NCBI GenBank assembly: GCA_031262695.1
Contig: JAISHF010000002.1
Location: 62,001-126,000, forward strand
Direction: 5' to 3'
From: Candidatus Nomurabacteria bacterium
GTDB taxonomy: Bacteria > Patescibacteriota > Saccharimonadia > Saccharimonadales > Saccharimonadaceae
DNA: 64,000 nt
Shown here: piece after piece, positions 8,808-17,660 of the stretch
Layout of the letters: each line of letters begins with the position of its first letter
Position numbering within the stretch: position 1 is the first letter of the stretch
Translations under genes and position numbers: made by a program
The notes under the pieces: generated by a model
Databases searched by the model: none
The model's input: the letters and a program-made list of their open reading frames with translations, nothing else
Told to the model about the DNA's origin: nothing

Positions 8808-9905
8808 TTAGTTCGGCTGGACAGTCAGTTTGCGTGGGCTGGTTGGTGGCAGCCCCATATAAAGTGCCGCACGAGCAATCATTACGGCATTGTCGGTAGA
8901 AAGCGATTTTTCGGGGAGGAGGAGTTTGTCGCCAAAAAGTTCGGCGGCGCGTTCTCGCAGTCGCTGGTTGGCTGAAACGCCGCCAGCGATGATGATTTGT
9001 TCGGGGCGGAACTCTTGGGCGGCTTTTTGTAGGGCGGCAAGCAGGATTTGCACGGCTGATTCTTGAAAAACATTGGCGAGCTGGCTCTTTTGCTCTGACG
9101 TCAGACGCTCAGGGATTTCGCTGCTAGGCAGGCGGAAATCGCCACCGGCTAGTTCTTGCGCCCGCCGCAAAAAGGCAGTCTTTAACCCCGAAAACGAGAA
9201 CTCGTAAGGGTTATCAAGCTTAGGCATAGGCAGCAAGCTCTTGCCTAGGCTTGCCACTTCGGCAGACGCCGCCTTAGCGATGCTCGGGCCACCTGGGTAG
9301 GGCAGACCGAGGATTTTGGCGGCCTTGTCAAAGGCTTCGCCGACGGCGTCGTCACGAGTCTCACCAAGGATTTGATGCTCAGTATGCGATTTTAGGAGAT
9401 AGATTGTGGTGTGTCCACCCGAAACGACTAGTGCCAACAGCGGAAACCGCATTTTAGTGGGTTCGGCACCATAAATATGGGCATAGACATGGTCCACAGC
9501 GACAAGCGGGATGTTCAGAGTTTCAGCAAGCGTGCGGGCAGTCATGGCACCGATCATTAGACCGCCAATCAGGCCAGGGCGATTGGCGATAGCAATGGCG
9601 TCAATGGGGGGCTGCTGAAGTTTTGGAAATGAACTTTCAAAACTTTTGGCTACGCCTGATGAGAGATTACTTTCTACGTAGAGCTCCGAAAGACCGACTT
9701 TGATACAGCCAGCCTCTTTGAGAGCAAGCTTGATTGCCGGCAAAATGGCTTTTAGGTGTTCGCGGGCAGCGATTTCAGGGAATACACCGCCAAACTGCTT
9801 GTGAACGTCAATTTGCGAGGCAATGGCATTGCTCAGAATCTGCTCGCCGTCTATCACGGCGGCCGCAGTTTCATCGCAAGTGCTTTCTATGCCTAGTATT
9901 TTCAT
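8808..9905 (-). CDS. tsaD: tRNA N6-threonylcarbamoyladenosine transferase
   Basis: Transfers the threonylcarbamoyl group to A37 of ANN-decoding tRNAs, with TsaB/TsaE partners. The start is ATG 9905 (MKILGIESTCDETAAAV), not the longer frame to 9941, because TATAAT lies exactly six bases upstream. Metal ligands appear in VDHVYAHIYG, and the ASKHA core in LVVSGGHT and DDAVGEAFDKAAKILGL. An unusual insert of about 30 residues (CIKVGLSELYVESN...) sits between ALKEAG and IDAIAIANRPGL, where the family normally has a few residues. The DNA there contains an inverted repeat. Confidence 0.93.
   Translation of the reverse strand: MKILGIESTCDETAAAVIDGEQILSNAIASQIDVHKQFGGVFPEIAAREHLKAILPAIKLALKEAGCIKVGLSELYVESNLSSGVAKSFESSFPKLQQPPIDAIAIANRPGLIGGLMIGAMTARTLAETLNIPLVAVDHVYAHIYGAEPTKMRFPLLALVVSGGHTTIYLLKSHTEHQILGETRDDAVGEAFDKAAKILGLPYPGGPSIAKAASAEVASLGKSLLPMPKLDNPYEFSFSGLKTAFLRRAQELAGGDFRLPSSEIPERLTSEQKSQLANVFQESAVQILLAALQKAAQEFRPEQIIIAGGVSANQRLRERAAELFGDKLLLPEKSLSTDNAVMIARAALYMGLPPTSPRKLTVQPN
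9600..9700. repeat. Candidate palindromic insert in tsaD
   Basis: AAGTTTTG (9618-9625) and CAAAACTT (9638-9645) form an inverted repeat inside the stretch that encodes the extra 30 or so residues of TsaD. It is AT-richer than the trxB and dnaX elements, so it may be a different kind of insert. Confidence 0.35.
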
Positions 9906-9997
9906 ATCTATATTATACCATATATTGTATAAAAATGCCAAAATGCCTCTACCGAAGGATTAGCTGAACATACATATTATTGTATGTATATGGAAAA

Positions 9998-10023
9998 AGT
10001 GCCCCCGACATAGCGAGGACACT
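9998..10023 (-). terminator. Terminator after tuf
   Basis: On the minus strand, AGTGTCCTC and GGGGGCACT pair (9 bp, two G-T pairs) around an 8-base loop, and TTTTT follows. A second 7-bp inverted repeat (ACATACA/TGTATGT) lies just beyond, near 9969-9988. Confidence 0.7.
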
Positions 10024-10042
10024 CTTTCTAGCTAGATTGCTA

Positions 10043-11227
10043 TTATTTAACAATCTTCGTAACAACGCCGGCACCGACCGTGCGGCCGCCTTCGCGGATA
10101 GCGAAGTTGTCGTTGTTGTTCATAGCAATTGGGGCGAGCAACTTAACCTTGAAGGTTACGGTGTCGCCTGGCATCACAATCTCTTTGTCGGCTGGGAGTT
10201 CAACCTCACCAGTGACGTCGGTCGTGCGGAAGTAGAACTGTGGTTTGTAGCCCTTAGCAAATGGCGTATGGCGACCACCTTCTTCCTTCTTCAAGATATA
10301 GACCTCAGCCTCAAACTCAGTGTGTGGAGTAATCGTGCCTGGCTTAGCAATAACTTGACCGCGCTCAATCTGCTCGCGCTCAATACCGCGGAGGAGTAAA
10401 CCAGCGTTGTCGCCAGCGCGACCTTCGTCCAAAGTCTTTTTGAAGGCCTCAATACCAGTAACAACTGATTTTTGCGTGTCTTTAAGACCGACGATTTCAA
10501 CTTCGTCGTTCAACTTGATGACACCTTGCTCAATACGGCCAGTAGCAACGGTGCCACGACCCTTGATTGAGAAGACGTCCTCAATTGGCATCAAGAAAGG
10601 CTTATCAACTTCGCGCTTTGGCTCTTCAATCCATTCGTCAATAGCCTTGACGAGTTCCATCACAGCGTCTTCGTTGGCGGCGTCGCCTTCAAGAGCCTTA
10701 GATGCCGAACCCTTGATGATTGGGGTATTGTCGCCATCGTAGCCGTTCTTGGTCAAGAGCTCGCGGATATCCATCTCAACGAGGTCAACCAACTCTGGGT
10801 CAGCGAGGTCCATTTTGTTCATAAAGACCACAATCTTTGGCACGTTAACTTGGCGAGCCAAGAGGACGTGCTCACGAGTCTGTGGCAATGGGCCGTCGTT
10901 AGCTGCAACCACGAGGATTGCACCATCAACCTGAGCGGCGCCGGTAATCATATTCTTAACATAGTCGGCGTGGCCCGGCATGTCAACGTGGGCATAGTGC
11001 CGCTTGTCGCTCTCGTACTCTTGGTGAGAGGTTGCAATCGTGATACCACGAGCTTTCTCCTCTGGGGCGTTGTCGATTTGGTTGTAGTCAACCGGTTTGT
11101 TGACTTCCGATGGAAGTCGCTTTGCCAAGACGTGCGTCAAAGCTGCCGTCAAGGTTGTTTTGCCGTGGTCAACGTGGCCCATAGTGCCAACATTTACGTG
11201 AGGCTTGCTTCTGTCAAAATTTGCCAT
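10043..11227 (-). CDS. tuf: Elongation factor Tu
   Basis: GTPase that delivers aminoacyl-tRNA to the ribosome. All G motifs are present: GHVDHGKTT, the switch I region ending RGITI, DMPGH (usually DCPGH), NKMD and the SAS-type G5 (GSASKAL). Domains 2 and 3 are full length (394 aa). A strong AAAGGAG site lies 7-9 bases before the ATG. The gene stands alone, away from an rpsL-fusA operon, with its own promoter and terminator. Confidence 0.97.
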   Translation of the reverse strand: MANFDRSKPHVNVGTMGHVDHGKTTLTAALTHVLAKRLPSEVNKPVDYNQIDNAPEEKARGITIATSHQEYESDKRHYAHVDMPGHADYVKNMITGAAQVDGAILVVAANDGPLPQTREHVLLARQVNVPKIVVFMNKMDLADPELVDLVEMDIRELLTKNGYDGDNTPIIKGSASKALEGDAANEDAVMELVKAIDEWIEEPKREVDKPFLMPIEDVFSIKGRGTVATGRIEQGVIKLNDEVEIVGLKDTQKSVVTGIEAFKKTLDEGRAGDNAGLLLRGIEREQIERGQVIAKPGTITPHTEFEAEVYILKKEEGGRHTPFAKGYKPQFYFRTTDVTGEVELPADKEIVMPGDTVTFKVKLLAPIAMNNNDNFAIREGGRTVGAGVVTKIVK

Positions 11228-11278
11228 TTTGTTCTCCTTTTTACTCGGGCACTAATAATAACCAGCCCAATTTACTAT

Positions 11279-11307
11279 ATTGTAAAGCATATTGCAAGAA
11301 AATGCAA
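11279..11307 (-). promoter_or_regulatory. Promoter of tuf
   Basis: TTGCAT, 17 bases and TACAAT on the minus strand, with a leader of about 45 bases. Just upstream (11311-11324) is a 14-bp perfect palindrome, TTTTTCGCGAAAAA, that may end pyk transcription. Confidence 0.65.
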
Positions 11308-11328
11308 GGGTTTTTCGCGAAAAAATGC

Positions 11329-12774
11329 TTAAATTGTGCGAATTTGGATGGTGTCGGTGCCGCCGACCACGCCTTGCTGGCGGCCAGAAAGCACGACCAC
11401 TACCGACTCTTCACCTACGACACCAAAAACACCGGCGGCTTTGAGGCGCTCGGCCGTCATCAAGCCGTAATTGTGCTCATAAGGCGCCACATAACTATCA
11501 ACACCGTAGCACATCATCATCTGATTGGCAACACGCTCGCTATCTGACACGCTAATAATGCAAATGCTTGGGCGATTAGAACTGGCAAGCCAAGTAGTGA
11601 AGCCGGTTTTGGTCTCAGTAATAATCGCGTCAGCCTCAATGCTCTCGGCCAATTTAACGCCTTGGCGGCAGACTCGCTCTACCGGCAACTCAGAATCGGG
11701 CTTTAGATATTCTACCTCGTTATTGACCTGCGTGTATTCAATGATTTCACGCAAGGCGTTAATGGTTTCAAGAGGGAAATGCCCGACCGCAGTTTCTTCG
11801 GAAAGCATGATCGCATCGGCGCCCATAATCACGGCGCTGGCGACATTGTCGGCCTCAGCGCGGGTCGGAATTGGATTGTCATACATCGTGCCCATAGTTT
11901 GGGTCGCCACAATCACCTGCGTGCCATATTTGCGGCAAAAATGGACTAACTTGCGTTGAATCGTTGGTACGGCCTGCATCCCAACTTCGTAAGCCATATC
12001 GCCACGGGCAACCATCACGACATCAGCCTCGCGAGCAATCGCATCCATCGTGTCATCACTAGTGACGGCCTGCTTAGTCTCAATTTTAGCGATAATCTTA
12101 ATGCTGTCAGGGTAACCGGCCTCTTTGAGCAGGCGGCGGGCCTCAACGATATTTTCGGCGTTCTGAATAAATGAGAGGGCGACAAAATCAATGTCTTTGT
12201 CGGCGCCAAAACGCATATCTTGCAAGTCCTTTTCAGGGAAGACATCGTCACCAAAGTCGGTATCGGGCAGGTTGATGCCTTTTTTGCGTTTGACTTCGCC
12301 GTCGTTCTCTACGCGGACCTTGATAGCGGTGCCACTCAAAATCTCGGTAATAGTAGTCTTGACCTTGCCGTCAAAAATCCATGCGACTTCGCCGACCTTG
12401 ACCTTTTCGGCCAAATTGTATTGCACGGGCAGAGTATGCGAGCCGTCGTGTTCGCTATCTTTAAGGGCATAATCTAGGATTAACTCATCGCCAGTTTTGA
12501 CAAATAGGCTATCGTCTTTGATATCGCCAAGACGGATTTTTGGGCCCTGTAAATCTTGGACAATCGCTACGCGGTGGCCGGTATTGCGACTAGCCTCACG
12601 AATATCACGAATAACTTGTTCTTTTTCTTCATAAGAGCCGTGCGAGAAGTTCAGCCGGCAGATATTGACGCCAGCGTTAAGAATCTTCTCAATCTGCGCG
12701 ACGCCACCCTCTGGCGACCAAGTTGCTGGCCCGATAGTGGCCATAATTTTTGTGTGTCTAAATGTTTTGCTCAC
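11329..12774 (-). CDS. pyk: Pyruvate kinase
   Basis: Converts phosphoenolpyruvate and ADP to pyruvate and ATP, one of the few ATP-yielding steps such reduced genomes keep. Conserved blocks are TKIMATIGPATWSPE at the N-terminus, NICRLNFSHGSYEE, the active-site KIETKQAV region, and MVARGDMAYEVG. The C-terminal domain is complete (481 aa). The start is GTG 12774, with GAAAGG about eight bases upstream. It lies upstream of tuf in the same direction, but tuf has its own promoter. Confidence 0.95.
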   Translation of the reverse strand: MSKTFRHTKIMATIGPATWSPEGGVAQIEKILNAGVNICRLNFSHGSYEEKEQVIRDIREASRNTGHRVAIVQDLQGPKIRLGDIKDDSLFVKTGDELILDYALKDSEHDGSHTLPVQYNLAEKVKVGEVAWIFDGKVKTTITEILSGTAIKVRVENDGEVKRKKGINLPDTDFGDDVFPEKDLQDMRFGADKDIDFVALSFIQNAENIVEARRLLKEAGYPDSIKIIAKIETKQAVTSDDTMDAIAREADVVMVARGDMAYEVGMQAVPTIQRKLVHFCRKYGTQVIVATQTMGTMYDNPIPTRAEADNVASAVIMGADAIMLSEETAVGHFPLETINALREIIEYTQVNNEVEYLKPDSELPVERVCRQGVKLAESIEADAIITETKTGFTTWLASSNRPSICIISVSDSERVANQMMMCYGVDSYVAPYEHNYGLMTAERLKAAGVFGVVGEESVVVVLSGRQQGVVGGTDTIQIRTI

Positions 12775-12825
12775 AGTTTTACCTTTCTACTGTTTATTAA
12801 ATATAATATATGATAGCATAAAATC

Positions 12826-12855
12826 TTGCAGAATAAAAGACTTTTGTGATATAAT
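12826..12855 (+). promoter_or_regulatory. Promoter of the tRNA-Ala pair
   Basis: TTGCAG, 18 bases and TATAAT with extended TGTGA. Transcription would start about two bases before the first tRNA. Confidence 0.65.
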
Positions 12856-12864
12856 GGCGGAGAT

Positions 12865-12940
12865 GGGGCATTAGCTCAGCTGTTAGAGCGCTACATTCGC
12901 ATTGTAGAGGTCAGGAGTTAGAATCTCCTATGCTCCACCA
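12865..12940 (+). tRNA. tRNA-Ala(CGC) with U19/A56 loop change
   Basis: All four arms fold: GGGGCAT/ATGCTCC acceptor, GCTC/GAGC D stem, CTACA/TGTAG anticodon stem and AGGAG/CTCCT T stem, with CCA encoded. The loop TTCGCAT gives anticodon CGC (Ala GCG). The acceptor has G3-U70, the alanine identity pair. The D loop reads AGCTGTTA (G18, T19) and the T loop TTAGAAT (A56), so the usual G19-C56 tertiary pair appears replaced by U19-A56. Confidence 0.9.
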
Positions 12941-12942
12941 TT

Positions 12943-13019
12943 GGGGTTGTAGCTCAGTTGGCTAGAGCGCTTCCATGGCATGGAAGAGGTCCAGGGTTCG
13001 AGTCCCTGTAACTCCACCA
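12943..13019 (+). tRNA. tRNA-Ala(GGC)
   Basis: A complete cloverleaf with encoded CCA: GGGGTTG/TAACTCC acceptor with G3-U70, anticodon loop ATGGCAT (GGC, reads GCC), standard D loop with GG and standard T loop TTCGAGT. It starts two bases after the CGC tRNA and is presumably co-transcribed. Confidence 0.96.
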
Positions 13020-13063
13020 AACTCATTCAGGTTTTATTCAGGTGTGGGGTATAATGTGAGAGT

Positions 13064-13744
13064 ATGAAGATACTTTTGGTAGAAGATGAGCCGAAAATCG
13101 CCAATGCGATTGCACGTGGGCTGCGGCAGGAGCGGTTTGCGGTAGAGGTTTGTTATGACGGGGCGACGGGGCTAGGGTCGGCGCTGGGGGACGATAGCTA
13201 TGATTTGATGATTTTTGACCGAATGTTGCCAGAAGTGGAGGGGCTGGAAATTGTGCAGAAAGTCCGCGCGACGGGAAAAGGCACGCCAATTTTGGTGTTG
13301 ACAGCTAAGGGGCAGGTGCGCGACCGCGTAGAGGGGTTGAATGCGGGGGCGGATGATTATTTAGTGAAGCCATTCTCATTTGAGGAGCTGTTAGCGCGAG
13401 TTCGGGCGCTGCTGCGGCGGCCGCAAGATGTGCAAGATAATATTTTGCGGGTAGATGACTTGACGCTAGACACGGTGAATTATGAGGTGCGACGAGGGAA
13501 AAACAAGATCAAGCTGACGACGACGGAGTTTGCGCTGTTGGAATATTTGATGCGCAACGCGGGGCGGGTACTAAGCAAGGACAAGTTAGTGGCCCATGTT
13601 TGGGATTTCGATTCGGATATCTTGCCGAACACGGTTGAGGCATATATTAGCGCACTAAGGCGTAAAATCGACAAGCCGTTCCCGAGTAAAAAACCGCTAG
13701 TGCAGACGAGCCGCGGATTTGGCTATGCGATAGGGGTGGAGTAG
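13064..13744 (+). CDS. OmpR/PhoB-family response regulator
   Basis: A receiver domain (residues 1-115; acidic pair in VEDEP, phospho-acceptor Asp in DLMIFDRMLPE, conserved Lys in DDYLVKPFSFEEL) is followed by a winged-helix DNA-binding domain (about 125-224, ending SRGFGYAIG). It is the first gene of a four-gene unit with a histidine kinase and an ABC exporter, a layout typical of systems sensing envelope stress or antimicrobial compounds. TATAAT at 13050-13055 lies eight bases before the ATG, so the leader is almost absent. The signal is unknown. Confidence 0.92.
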   Translation: MKILLVEDEPKIANAIARGLRQERFAVEVCYDGATGLGSALGDDSYDLMIFDRMLPEVEGLEIVQKVRATGKGTPILVLTAKGQVRDRVEGLNAGADDYLVKPFSFEELLARVRALLRRPQDVQDNILRVDDLTLDTVNYEVRRGKNKIKLTTTEFALLEYLMRNAGRVLSKDKLVAHVWDFDSDILPNTVEAYISALRRKIDKPFPSKKPLVQTSRGFGYAIGVE

Positions 13745-13756
13745 AATAAGGAGTAA

Positions 13757-14644
13757 ATGAAAGTATTTGATAAGGCAATTCTGCGGCTGACCGCGCTCTA
13801 TACGGCGATATTACTACTGATTTCGGTCGGGTTTAGCGTGTTGGTGTTTAATACGACGACACGAGGGATGGAGCGGCGATTAAGTATGCCGCAAGAGATG
13901 GTGTTTCGCGTGGTGGACGGCGCGAATGAACTTGAGGCGTTTATGCGAGAGCGCGACACGGCGGTTAAACAGGAACTACTGGCCCGTTTGGCGCTATTAA
14001 ATATTAGCGTGGCGGTTTTGGGTTCAATTGTGAGTTATTTTTTGGCGTGCCGAACGTTGAAGCCGATTAACGAGGCTTACGAAAAACAAGGGCAGTTCGT
14101 GTCGGATGCGAGCCACGAGCTGCGGACGCCGCTGACGGCAATACAGATGGAAAACGAGGTGCTATTAAAGGACCAGCAGGCGAGCCGCGGCGAACTAAGA
14201 CAGCAGGTGAAAAGTAATTTAGAAGAGGTGCAAAAACTTCAGAAATTGACGAGTATTTTGCTAGAACTAGGCAATAATAAGGCGCAAAACCGTGATAAAA
14301 CGGCGATTGTTGAGCGAATTGTACAGATTTTTAGGGAGAATGCGATAAAATATGACCCAGAACATCGCCAGCCGATTATTAAACGGGGCAAAAATCGGAT
14401 TGACGTAATTGACAAGGGTGTGGGAATTGACGAAAAGGATTTGCCGCATATTTTTGAACGGTTCTATCGTGCTGACAAATCGCGCTCAAGCGACGGCTAT
14501 GGCTTGGGGCTAGCACTGGCACAAGAGCTGGCAAAAGAAATTGGCGCAAAAATCGAAGTAAAAAACAATCAAGCTGACGGGGCGACATTTTCGTTGATTT
14601 TGCCAGTAAGTTCAGGAACCTTTCAGCAAGTTCGCGTAAATTAA
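13757..14644 (+). CDS. Sensor histidine kinase, shortened
   Basis: Partner of the upstream regulator. Two membrane segments (about residues 8-31 and 77-97) flank a short external loop. HisKA contains DASHELRTPLTAI with the phospho-accepting His at residue 120. The ATPase domain shows an N box (FRENAIKY), a G1 box (DKGVGI), an F box (FERFYRAD) and a G2 box (GYGLGLA). Only about 25 residues separate the end of HisKA from the N box, against roughly 70-80 normally, so the first part of the ATPase fold is missing. GGAG lies a few bases before the ATG. Activity is uncertain. Confidence 0.87.
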   Translation: MKVFDKAILRLTALYTAILLLISVGFSVLVFNTTTRGMERRLSMPQEMVFRVVDGANELEAFMRERDTAVKQELLARLALLNISVAVLGSIVSYFLACRTLKPINEAYEKQGQFVSDASHELRTPLTAIQMENEVLLKDQQASRGELRQQVKSNLEEVQKLQKLTSILLELGNNKAQNRDKTAIVERIVQIFRENAIKYDPEHRQPIIKRGKNRIDVIDKGVGIDEKDLPHIFERFYRADKSRSSDGYGLGLALAQELAKEIGAKIEVKNNQADGATFSLILPVSSGTFQQVRVN

Positions 14645-14662
14645 GGTAAAAGAAAGGAAGCA

Positions 14663-16150
14663 ATGTTTAAGAATATGTTCAAACGGTCGTGGTTGTCGAC
14701 GATTCGCAAGCCGTCGCGGTCGGTGATTTTGGTGCTGATTCTGTTCGTGATGGCAAATTTAATGCTGGCGACAATCGCGATTAAGAAGTCAGTCGCGAAG
14801 ACCACTGATTATGCGAAGGACAAGTTGAGCGGCACGGTGTATTTGCAGGCCGATATGAGCGCAATGCAAAAAGAAATGCAAAATCGACGAAGCAATGCAC
14901 CGTCGAGCACGAGTGGCACGGCTGCGGCGCCAGCGCGATTTACGATGCCTGAGATTTCCGAGAGTTTAGTGCTGGGGATTGCGGAAAGTCAGTATGTCAA
15001 CGGCTATACTTACAGTGTGAATGCGAGCGCAAATGCGGCGAGCTTCACAGTGGTAGAAACGGAGCAAAACCAACGTGAACGCGAGATGCAAGAGCAGATA
15101 GAGAGCCAGAGTAGCGGCAATGCGATGGGGCGGCCAAGTTTTCAATTTGATGGGGCGATGAGCCGTGGCGATACGACGATTGTCGGCATCAATAATTTTG
15201 CCTATGCGAGTGGCGTAGAGGACGGCAGCTTGACTTTACTGGATGGCGCAGCGTTTAGCGCTGAGAACGAGGCGATTATCTCAAATGAACTGGCAGTAGA
15301 TAATGAGCTAGACCTAGATGACACAATCACCATTGAGAAGATAGCGGAAGAGGAAAGTGAGGCGGTAGAAATTACGCTAAAAATCGTCGGGATTTATCAA
15401 GCGACAAGCGAGAACTTCAACTATAATACGTTATATACAGATATTGACACGGCACGGCAGCTCACAGAGGTAGAAGGCGTGGAAAATGTGCGTTTTTACT
15501 TGGAATCAGCGAGCGATAAGGAGGCATTTTTAGCAGAAATGGCGGCGAAATACCCTGAAATTGCAGATAACGGGCTAAAATTGGACATTGACGACCAAGC
15601 CTACCAAACAATGGTGGGGCCGATTGAGAATGTTGGCAAATTTGCGACGACAATGATGTGGGTAGTGGTAATCGCGGCGGTGGCAATTATTACACTGATG
15701 GTGGTGATTAACGTGAAAGATCGGCGCTACGAGATGGGAGTGCTCTTGTCGCTTGGTGCGACGCGGGCGACAATTGTCGGGCAGATTTTTGTGGAGCTAG
15801 CGATTGTCGGGACCCTGGCGTTCATGCTGGCAACGATGACGGGGAATTTAGTAGCGAGCAAAATGGGCGACGCACTACTACAAAATCAGATTGCGGGTGA
15901 AGAATCGACGAGCACAGAGGCACAAGGGCAGTTTGGCGGGCCGGGTAGTATGGGCGGCGGGATGATGCCGCGGCCAGACCAACAGGCAAGCAACGTAGAG
16001 CAAATTGAAGAGATTAACGTCAGTGCAGGCGCTAGTGAATATGCCGTATTATTCGGCGTAGGCTACTTGATTTTACTACTCGCAATGGTAGTGCCGAGCG
16101 TGAATATCTTGCGAGTTTCACCAAAAACGATTTTATCAGGAAAGGAATAA
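14663..16150 (+). CDS. ABC transporter permease, MacB/FtsX type
   Basis: Membrane subunit of an exporter. One N-terminal helix (about 19-42) precedes a large extracytoplasmic domain (about 45-325), and three helices close the protein, as in MacB-type permeases. The C-terminal core reads RYEMGVLLSLGATRATIVGQI, a family hallmark. A Gly/Met/Gln-rich insert lies between the second and third C-terminal helices. A GAAAGGAAG ribosome site precedes ATG 14663. The ATPase gene starts two bases after the stop. The cargo is unknown; the two-component system next to it suggests envelope defence. Confidence 0.88.
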   Translation: MFKNMFKRSWLSTIRKPSRSVILVLILFVMANLMLATIAIKKSVAKTTDYAKDKLSGTVYLQADMSAMQKEMQNRRSNAPSSTSGTAAAPARFTMPEISESLVLGIAESQYVNGYTYSVNASANAASFTVVETEQNQREREMQEQIESQSSGNAMGRPSFQFDGAMSRGDTTIVGINNFAYASGVEDGSLTLLDGAAFSAENEAIISNELAVDNELDLDDTITIEKIAEEESEAVEITLKIVGIYQATSENFNYNTLYTDIDTARQLTEVEGVENVRFYLESASDKEAFLAEMAAKYPEIADNGLKLDIDDQAYQTMVGPIENVGKFATTMMWVVVIAAVAIITLMVVINVKDRRYEMGVLLSLGATRATIVGQIFVELAIVGTLAFMLATMTGNLVASKMGDALLQNQIAGEESTSTEAQGQFGGPGSMGGGMMPRPDQQASNVEQIEEINVSAGASEYAVLFGVGYLILLLAMVVPSVNILRVSPKTILSGKE

Positions 16151-16151
16151 G

Positions 16152-16838
16152 ATGAAAAATAAGCTAGAGGTTAAGGACTTGTGGCACACTTATGCAGACG
16201 GGCAACGTGAGGTAGAGGTGCTAAAAGGGGTAACGACGACATTTGAGGCAGGCAAAACTTATGCGATTGTTGGCGAGAGTGGTAGTGGTAAGACGACTTT
16301 GATTTCACTAATTGCGGCGCTGGATTCGGTGCAAAAAGGTGATATTACTTTTAATGGCAAAAGTATACGCAAAATCGGCGAGAGTGAGTTCCGCTTAAGA
16401 TATGTGAATATTGTGTTTCAGGCGTATAATTTGATTCGCTATATGACGGCACGAGAAAATGTGGAAGTAGCGCTCGACTTTGCGAAATATGTGGGCGATG
16501 AACATGCACGAGCGTATGAGTTATTGGAGCGAGTCGGGGTTAAGCGGACGGAAGCAGACCGGCTGGTAAATAAGCTCTCAGGCGGGCAGCAGCAGAGAGT
16601 GGCGATTGCGCGCGCCACGGCGAGTGAAGTGCCGATTGTTGTGGCTGATGAGCCGACAGGCAACTTGGACGAGAAAACAGAGGTTAAAGTGCTAGAAATC
16701 TTGAAGTCTCTAGCAAATGAGGGGAAGATTGTGATTGTCGTGACGCACTCGCCAAAGGTGGCAAGTGAACTGGCAGCGACAACATTAAGGATGGAGAGCG
16801 GAAAAATCATCTCGGCTTCAGCAAAGAGGGCTGCTTAA
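16152..16838 (+). CDS. ABC transporter ATP-binding protein, MacB/LolD type
   Basis: Motor subunit for the permease just upstream. Walker A is GESGSGKTT (about residues 38-46), the Q loop is VFQAYNLI, the signature is LSGGQQQR, Walker B is IVVADEPTGNLDE, and the switch His is in VVTHSP. Length (228 aa) and sequence fit the LolD/MacB branch. It is the last gene of the operon and is followed by a strong hairpin at 16855-16885. Confidence 0.93.
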   Translation: MKNKLEVKDLWHTYADGQREVEVLKGVTTTFEAGKTYAIVGESGSGKTTLISLIAALDSVQKGDITFNGKSIRKIGESEFRLRYVNIVFQAYNLIRYMTARENVEVALDFAKYVGDEHARAYELLERVGVKRTEADRLVNKLSGGQQQRVAIARATASEVPIVVADEPTGNLDEKTEVKVLEILKSLANEGKIVIVVTHSPKVASELAATTLRMESGKIISASAKRAA

Positions 16839-16854
16839 GAGGGTCTAACCAAAG

Positions 16855-16885
16855 ATATCAGACCAGAGCGAATCTGGTCTGATAT
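16855..16885. terminator. Perfect 13-bp hairpin after the ABC operon
   Basis: ATATCAGACCAGA and TCTGGTCTGATAT pair perfectly around GCGAA. On the plus strand it ends the ABC operon. On the minus strand it would fold about ten bases into any RNA started from the promoter at 16902-16930. Confidence 0.75.
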
Positions 16886-16901
16886 TATAGGTTCTCTTTA
16901 C

Positions 16902-16930
16902 ATTATATCACACTTATGGTTAAATGTCAA
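16902..16930 (-). promoter_or_regulatory. Orphan strong promoter on the minus strand
   Basis: TTGACA, 17 bases and TATAAT with extended TGTGA, the same class as 5421 and 25083. It points left, away from the DUF975 gene and into the 3' end of the ABC operon. No gene lies in that direction; only the hairpin at 16855-16885 follows the predicted start near 16895. Confidence 0.6.
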
Positions 16931-16943
16931 GAGTTTGTGCAGT

Positions 16944-17558
16944 TTAGGCTAATTTCGCCTCTTTGGCTTTGGCGTGAGAGCCGGTGCCTTTGAGCTTGTC
17001 GTAGAAGGCGGTGTAGGTGAGTTGCATGTATGGACCGACGTAGATGAAGGCTAGGCCAAAGGTGATGCCACACAAGATTGCCCAGAGGATAAACGAGAGC
17101 GACAGCACGAAATAGTCCATTTTGTGGCCTTCCATCATGGCCATAGATTGCTTTTGGGCGTCGGCGGCGGAGAGTTTTTTGTCGTCGGCCATGAGGTAGA
17201 ACATCTGCGAGTAGGAAATCGCCTTGATGATGCCCGGAATCACGAAGAGCAACGACCAGAGGAAGGTAAAGACCATCATACGGACAAAGGCTTCTAGGGT
17301 GCGGCCGAAGTTATTGTCTTTGAAGCCAGCAAGTAATTCTTCAAACTTGGGTTCGGTGTTTTTGCGGAGGACATTGAGAAAAATCAGCGAAAGAGCGTAT
17401 TCTAGCGAACCGCTGACCAAAATCGTAACTACCGCGCCCCAACCAGTATAACTCGCCAGCGAAATAATCAGCGACGGCACAAACATAATCAAAAACAGGA
17501 TGAAAACTTTGCCTGTTAGGACTTTTTTGGCTTGATTTTTTAACTCTACTCGGTTCAT
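16944..17558 (-). CDS. DUF975 family integral membrane protein
   Basis: A 204-aa protein with about five or six hydrophobic helices. The pattern matches DUF975: the N-terminal RVELKNQAKKVL followed by a hydrophobic helix, the central FVIPGIIKAISYSQMFYLMADD, and the C-terminal YVGPYMQLTYTAFYDKL. Members are common in Firmicutes and CPR bacteria and have no agreed function. GGAG lies six to nine bases before the ATG. It has its own promoter and is divergent from dnaX. Confidence 0.85.
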   Translation of the reverse strand: MNRVELKNQAKKVLTGKVFILFLIMFVPSLIISLASYTGWGAVVTILVSGSLEYALSLIFLNVLRKNTEPKFEELLAGFKDNNFGRTLEAFVRMMVFTFLWSLLFVIPGIIKAISYSQMFYLMADDKKLSAADAQKQSMAMMEGHKMDYFVLSLSFILWAILCGITFGLAFIYVGPYMQLTYTAFYDKLKGTGSHAKAKEAKLA

Positions 17559-17577
17559 AGAACTCCTTATTTTTTAT

Positions 17578-17606
17578 AGTATATATGTTGCGTTAGCATT
17601 TTGCAA
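17578..17606 (-). promoter_or_regulatory. Promoter of the DUF975 gene
   Basis: TTGCAA, 17 bases and TATACT on the minus strand, with a leader of about 15 bases that contains the ribosome site. Confidence 0.6.
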
Positions 17607-17660
17607 GACTTTTTTAACATAAGTGCTTGGTGCAGGGCAGTGGCGTGCTATAATTAAGGT

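Noticed and set aside
10043-11227. Long plus-strand frames antisense to tuf and other housekeeping genes
   Set aside because: They mirror strongly conserved proteins on the other strand and lack ribosome sites; they are shadow frames.
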